NCBI RefSeq assembly: GCF_040760075.1
Contig: NZ_CP142884.1
Location: 4,774,001 to 4,838,000, forward strand
Origin: Sphingobacterium sp. R2
GTDB lineage: Bacteria; Bacteroidota; Bacteroidia; Sphingobacteriales; Sphingobacteriaceae
Length of the DNA stretch: 64,000 nucleotides
Reading direction: 5' to 3'
The translations under genes and the position numbers were made by a program. The notes beneath the pieces were generated by a model. That model was not told the DNA's origin. It saw only the letters and a program-made list of their open reading frames with translations, and searched no databases. Below, piece by piece: positions 60,087 through 64,000 of this stretch (the stretch's first letter is position 1; each line of letters begins with the position of its first letter).

Positions 60087-62618
60087 ATGAAAAGATTGAT
60101 AGCAATAGCATTAATGGCAACCACAGTTGCCGCCGTACACGCTCAAGCACCCGCAGGAGGACGACCTGCTTTCGCAGTGTCTGAAGGCCAGATCTCGGGC
60201 CAAATTGTAGACAATGAAGGGAAACCTATTTCGCAAGCTTCGGTTAATCTATTGAAGGTCATTATAGACCAAACGACAGGTAAGGAAAGGGAAATTCTTG
60301 TAAAAAGCACCAGTTCATCGGAAAACGGAAAGTTCAATTTCTCCGCCATTTCGGCAAAAGACAAATGGAAGATTAAAATCAGCTCTGTCGGATACGCTCC
60401 AATAGATCTTTCGGTAGATTATAGCGACAATAAAACATCAAGTAAAGATCTGGGTGCGATCAAATTGGAAAATGACAACCGTAAGCTCGATGAAGTTACC
60501 GTCACTGGCCGTAAGGCACTTCTCGAAATGGACATTGACAAAAAAGTATTTAATGTAGAGAAAAATATTGTTGCCGCTGGTGGAACAGCAATTGATGTAC
60601 TCCGAAATATGCCTTCGGTACAAGTCGATATTGACGGAAACGTAAAATTGAGAAATGCAGCTCCTACCATTTTTGTCGATGGAAAACCGACTACACTCAC
60701 TCCCGAACAGATTCCGGCCGACGTGATCGACAAAATCGAAATTATCACAAATCCATCTGCCAAATACGACGCTTCTGGAAGTATGGCCGGTATCCTCAAC
60801 ATTATTCTGAAGAAAAATAAGAAAGCTGGATACAATGGTATGGTCACCTTAGGTGGAGACCGCTTTGGTGGGACCAACTTTATGGGTAGTTTAAATCTGC
60901 GTCAAAATAAATTCAATATCTCACTGACGGGAATGAATATGCGCATGCGGACCAACACCGAGGGCGACAGCCACCGTACCAGTACAATTAATGGTATAGA
61001 ATCAACAGTAGATCAAGATATTGAAGGCAAAACAAAAGGTATGATTACCTTTGGCCGGCTCGGCGTAGATTACGACTTAAGTCCCAAAACAACGCTATCT
61101 GTAGCCGGCGTATTGGTTCAGGGTAAATTTAAGCCGAATGAGAACTCGTCGATCTCAACCACCTCTGGCAATAACAAATCACTCAGCGATCGGATTTCCG
61201 AATCTGAAAGAAGCTTTAAGCCACGTGGATTGCAAGCTGGTCTCGTCCAAAAATTCAAAACTGAAGGCGAGGAATTATCTGTGGATTTCAATTATTTTGG
61301 CGGTAACAACACATCCAATGGTTTATACACCACCAATTACCGCAATGGAAGCAGGGAAATCAGCGGAACTCAAATCCAAAAAAACATCGGTTCCGGTGAT
61401 AATAAGTTCATGACTGTGCAGGCAGATTATGTCAAACCATTCAAAAATGGCATGAAACTCGAAACTGGTGTACGTGCACAGATCAATAAACTCAAAAATC
61501 TCAATAATAATTCCTTAAAAGCCGTGGACAAAGATGATTTTGAGAATATCACCGCAGCTTCAGCGAACTATAACAATAAGAACAGCGTCTATGCAGCCTA
61601 TGCCTCACTTGGAGGAAACCTCAAGGACTGGGTATCCTATAAAGTTGGGCTGCGCGCAGAAAGCTCAACGTACGACGGTGAACTTTTGAATACAAACGAA
61701 AAGTTCCACAACAAGTATCCCCTGAGCTTATTTCCTTCTTTGTTCTTGAGCAAAAAGCTAACCGAAAAAGACCAAATACAGATGAGCGTAACCCGTCGTG
61801 TCAACCGTCCGAACTTCTTTCAGCTCATCCCTTTTGTTGACTACACGGATAGCTTGAATATTACGAGAGGTAACCCGGATCTTGTACCTGAATTTACTAC
61901 ATCGGGCGAATTGTCCTATAGTCGTACACATGGAAAAGGTACATTTTTGGCAACGGTATATTATAAGCGTACAAATAACCTAATTACCCGCTATCTGACG
62001 CAGGAGCTGAATCCGGTCACAAACAAAATGGACTTCATTAACACCTATATCAATGCCAACTCCAGCAAAAATTATGGCGCAGAATTCACGTACACCAATA
62101 CGCTTAAAAAATGGTGGGATCTGACGGCAGACCTTAACTTCTACAATTCTAAAATTGAAGTCGACGAACAAACACCATCGGAAGGTATGTGGACCGTATT
62201 TGGAAAATTGAACAATACGTTCAATTTGCAGAAAAACTGGAATCTGCAGCTTGCGTTTGAATATCAGGGCAAAACAAATATGCCAGTAACGCAGGCTCAA
62301 ACATTTGGCCCACCCATGAACCAAGCGCAAAGCTCTTCACAAGGGTATATCAAACCATTCTATGGTATCGACTTTGCCATCAAAAAAAGTTTCTTAAAGA
62401 ATCAGGCTGCCTCAGCAACTCTGGCAATCAATGATATCTTCAGAACACGAGGCAATACAATCGTTTCCTCCGGAGAAGGGTTTTCCCAAACCTATTACCG
62501 TCTTTCAAATCCACAATTGATCAAATTGAATCTTTCCTACCGCTTTGGAAAAATGGATATGAACATGTTTAAGAAAAATAAAAATACGAATGCCATGGAA
62601 GGCATACAAATGCAGTAG
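60087..62618 (+). CDS. TonB-dependent receptor, outer membrane beta-barrel family
   Basis: This 843-residue outer-membrane protein has a signal peptide (MKRLIAIALMATTVAAVHAQ), a carboxypeptidase regulatory-like domain (about 33-125, ISGQIVDNEGKPISQASVNLL) and a plug (LDEVTVTGRKALLEMDIDKKVFNVEKNIVAAGGTAIDVLRNMPSVQVDIDGNVKLRN). The barrel belongs to the OMP_b-brl_3 group, which in Bacteroidota often lacks a SusD partner. C-terminal parts include LNLSYRFGKMDMNMF and a Met/Asn-rich tail (FKKNKNTNAMEGIQMQ). It lies 151 bases after the LytTR regulator and has its own promoter behind a probable LytTR site. Substrate unknown. A strong terminator follows. Confidence 0.92.
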   Translation: MKRLIAIALMATTVAAVHAQAPAGGRPAFAVSEGQISGQIVDNEGKPISQASVNLLKVIIDQTTGKEREILVKSTSSSENGKFNFSAISAKDKWKIKISSVGYAPIDLSVDYSDNKTSSKDLGAIKLENDNRKLDEVTVTGRKALLEMDIDKKVFNVEKNIVAAGGTAIDVLRNMPSVQVDIDGNVKLRNAAPTIFVDGKPTTLTPEQIPADVIDKIEIITNPSAKYDASGSMAGILNIILKKNKKAGYNGMVTLGGDRFGGTNFMGSLNLRQNKFNISLTGMNMRMRTNTEGDSHRTSTINGIESTVDQDIEGKTKGMITFGRLGVDYDLSPKTTLSVAGVLVQGKFKPNENSSISTTSGNNKSLSDRISESERSFKPRGLQAGLVQKFKTEGEELSVDFNYFGGNNTSNGLYTTNYRNGSREISGTQIQKNIGSGDNKFMTVQADYVKPFKNGMKLETGVRAQINKLKNLNNNSLKAVDKDDFENITAASANYNNKNSVYAAYASLGGNLKDWVSYKVGLRAESSTYDGELLNTNEKFHNKYPLSLFPSLFLSKKLTEKDQIQMSVTRRVNRPNFFQLIPFVDYTDSLNITRGNPDLVPEFTTSGELSYSRTHGKGTFLATVYYKRTNNLITRYLTQELNPVTNKMDFINTYINANSSKNYGAEFTYTNTLKKWWDLTADLNFYNSKIEVDEQTPSEGMWTVFGKLNNTFNLQKNWNLQLAFEYQGKTNMPVTQAQTFGPPMNQAQSSSQGYIKPFYGIDFAIKKSFLKNQAASATLAINDIFRTRGNTIVSSGEGFSQTYYRLSNPQLIKLNLSYRFGKMDMNMFKKNKNTNAMEGIQMQ

Positions 62619-62633
62619 CGAACATTTTATTAT

Positions 62634-62673
62634 AAAAACGGGTATTTTTTAACGAAAATACCCGTTTTTTTTT
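62634..62673 (+). terminator. terminator after the OMP_b-brl_3 receptor
   Basis: A 15-bp stem pairs 62634-62648 with 62655-62669 (core ACGGGTATTTT / AAAATACCCGT) around loop TTAACG, followed by a run of nine T. Confidence 0.95.
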
Positions 62674-62906
62674 GAATAGCCCAAAGAAGAATTTTATTAT
62701 TTTATCGATTATTTTTCAATAAAAATTTCGGATCTCAAAAAAAAATATTAACTTGAATAATAGAAACATTAATCAAAAAGTTTTTCAACCAAGAATGTTT
62801 GAGCGTCGACTGCGCCAAATACATCAATGATTTTTTTTCACGTGTGCATAGAAAGTGGAGACATCCGCCAAATACGCCTGCAAAAATTAAAAAATAGTTA
62901 AAAAAA

Positions 62907-63788
62907 GTGCTAAATTATCATCTCGCATTAAAATGGATTACATTCTGTGCAGGAAATGTAAAAGTTTGCGGTTCACACGTAGAACAGCAAGGCTTTTTAT
63001 TCAAATTATGGAGAGTTACAAATTATACCATTCAAGTTAAGAATAATGAAAAATTTGTATTTACGTTATTGCAATCAAAAGGTGGTATTCATCTCATTGA
63101 CCAGAAAAAGTATCCGTTAGAAAGCTATCAAATTCATTTAATTTTTCCAGGACAGTCAAGTTCCTTTTCTTGTATGGAAGAGACTACTGCTTATCAGTTT
63201 AAACTCTCTAGACAAAATTTCGAAAAGCTATGTCTTAGCCTTCCTATCAATATGACGTTACTAAGGCATAACCCTATAATAGACATCACAGAATATCAAT
63301 TTGAAAAACTACGTACCGATTTACAACAAATAGGATCGGAACTTTCTCGAATTCAACCGCTATTTCCACTTTTAGGGAAGCGTGCATCAATTAGCTTAGA
63401 GGAAATTAGTCGTATTCTGATGGATCGGATGGGATATCCCCAATCGACATCCCTTTCAGTAACTTTAAATAAATTCCTGGAGTTGATCGAGCTACATTAC
63501 AAGGAGCAACATGATGTTGCCTATTATGCAGATGCGCTTAATATGACTGAAAACGCACTTAGGAAGCTCACTAAATACCATATGAGTGTTGCGCCACTTA
63601 AATTGATACACCGGCGCTTATTAAAAGAAGCTATGCATCTCCTAAGCACTGCGCCCAATCCGATCAAGACGACTATGATTGAACTCGGGTTTCAAGACTT
63701 GTCTACATTCTCGCATTTTTTCAAGAAACAAAAAAAAATGTCTCCATCAGCATATCAACAACTATTCTTCCCGTCTAAAAATTCTTAA
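62907..63788 (+). CDS. AraC family transcriptional regulator
   Basis: The start is a GTG at 62907 (MLNYHLALKW...), giving 293 residues; later ATG codons are possible but would cut into the N-terminal domain. The N-terminal half (about 1-170) is a beta-rich effector-binding-type region without recognised motif. The C-terminal part (about 190-290) holds two helix-turn-helix units: DVAYYADALNMTENALRKLTKYHM and the AraC signature MIELGFQDLSTFSHFFKKQKKMSPSAYQQLFF. It stands 33 bases before the next gene, a probable SusC-like receptor, which it may control. Confidence 0.88.
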   Translation: MLNYHLALKWITFCAGNVKVCGSHVEQQGFLFKLWRVTNYTIQVKNNEKFVFTLLQSKGGIHLIDQKKYPLESYQIHLIFPGQSSSFSCMEETTAYQFKLSRQNFEKLCLSLPINMTLLRHNPIIDITEYQFEKLRTDLQQIGSELSRIQPLFPLLGKRASISLEEISRILMDRMGYPQSTSLSVTLNKFLELIELHYKEQHDVAYYADALNMTENALRKLTKYHMSVAPLKLIHRRLLKEAMHLLSTAPNPIKTTMIELGFQDLSTFSHFFKKQKKMSPSAYQQLFFPSKNS

Positions 63789-63857
63789 AATGATTAAAAA
63801 AACAAATTATTTAAAGTTCAAATGATTAACTTCGATAAATATAACCGAGAAATTCTT

Positions 63858-64000
63858 ATGCCTAAGATCCATTTATTAGACTATTTTCCGCCGAAGCTCA
63901 TTTCGATAAAACGGATCACATTCTATGTGCTGCTATCGTTGATGTTTCTATATGTTGTGACCTATTCACAGATTGCGAAAGCCCAAAATTCAGATTGGCT
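63858..64000 (+). CDS. start of a probable SusC-like TonB-dependent receptor, cut by window edge
   Basis: The frame is open to the window end. The ATG at 63858 (MPKIHLLDYFPPKLISIKR) precedes a hydrophobic stretch (ITFYVLLSLMFLYVVTYSQIAKAQ), a signal peptide with a long basic N-region as in SusC proteins that have a secretin/STN domain. An in-frame ATG at 63822 is also possible. Only about 48 residues are visible, so the receptor identity is inference from the N-terminal style and from the AraC regulator in front. Confidence 0.5.
   Translation, partial: MPKIHLLDYFPPKLISIKRITFYVLLSLMFLYVVTYSQIAKAQNSDW

Noticed and set aside
1..64000. CRISPR arrays, insertion sequences, tRNA or rRNA genes, prophage
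   Set aside because: I saw no regularly spaced long repeats, transposase motifs, cloverleaf-like genes or phage proteins on either strand.

Overview
The window looks like a chromosome segment of a Bacteroidota bacterium of the Sphingobacteriaceae, probably Sphingobacterium or a close relative; the genus is inference from overall gene content. Evidence for the phylum: SusC/SusD pairs, a propeller-type sensor kinase with an AraC-type response regulator, several -7 boxes matching TAnnTTTG with TTG near -33, and the DUF4965, DUF3823 and DUF1572 families. I found no tRNA, rRNA, insertion sequence, phage or CRISPR array.

Layout. 1-8.1 kb: an unknown gene cut by the left edge, a TonB-dependent receptor, a Crp/Fnr-type regulator with a cysteine cluster, a beta-hydroxyacid dehydrogenase-like enzyme, a dienelactone hydrolase-like protein, a YD-repeat-like secreted protein and a VanW protein. 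8.17-11.26 kb: a TPP riboswitch followed by a tightly coupled thiamine salvage operon thiM-thiE-thiD-tenA. 11.4-18 kb: envelope and stress genes (DUF2807, DUF1572, katG, hsp20, an ECF sigma factor with small membrane proteins). 18-19 kb: a lysophospholipase-like hydrolase. 19.1-32.3 kb: a carbohydrate locus (GH43, DUF4965, GH2, GH127-like, aldose 1-epimerase) with a propeller histidine kinase and a separately encoded AraC-type response regulator. 32.5-45.6 kb: a SusCD polysaccharide utilisation locus led by a GH76 endo-mannanase-like gene and faced by a membrane-anchored Kelch/SARP-like regulator. 45.6-54.05 kb: a nine-gene minus-strand island with a two-component system, two paralogous Usp-like proteins, an ABC-exporter membrane domain without an ATPase, an HlyD adaptor, a TolC channel, a lipocalin-like membrane protein and a YoaK protein. 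54.3-57.8 kb: a cold-shock-domain fusion and two Gfo/Idh/MocA oxidoreductases. 58.2-62.7 kb: a LytS/LytTR-type pair followed by a TonB-dependent outer-membrane protein. 62.9-64 kb: an AraC regulator and the start of a probable SusC-like receptor.

Three regulatory circuits can be read from the DNA. (1) In the 45.6-54 kb island, both usp-like genes are preceded by arrays of the heptad TTTTAAT at alternating 11- and 18-bp steps, ending at the same distance from a -7-like box; these are probably sites for the OmpR-type regulator of the island. (2) Upstream of the GH76-susCD operon lies a perfect 11-bp tandem direct repeat, the period used by SARP-type winged helices, and the divergent gene encodes a membrane protein with a SARP-like cytoplasmic domain. 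(3) Between the LytTR regulator gene and the next TonB-dependent receptor lies an imperfect direct repeat of 21-bp period placed just upstream of a TTG-N20-CAAATTTG promoter, as expected for a LytTR operator. The most unusual unit is the ATPase-less exporter island with its heptad arrays.
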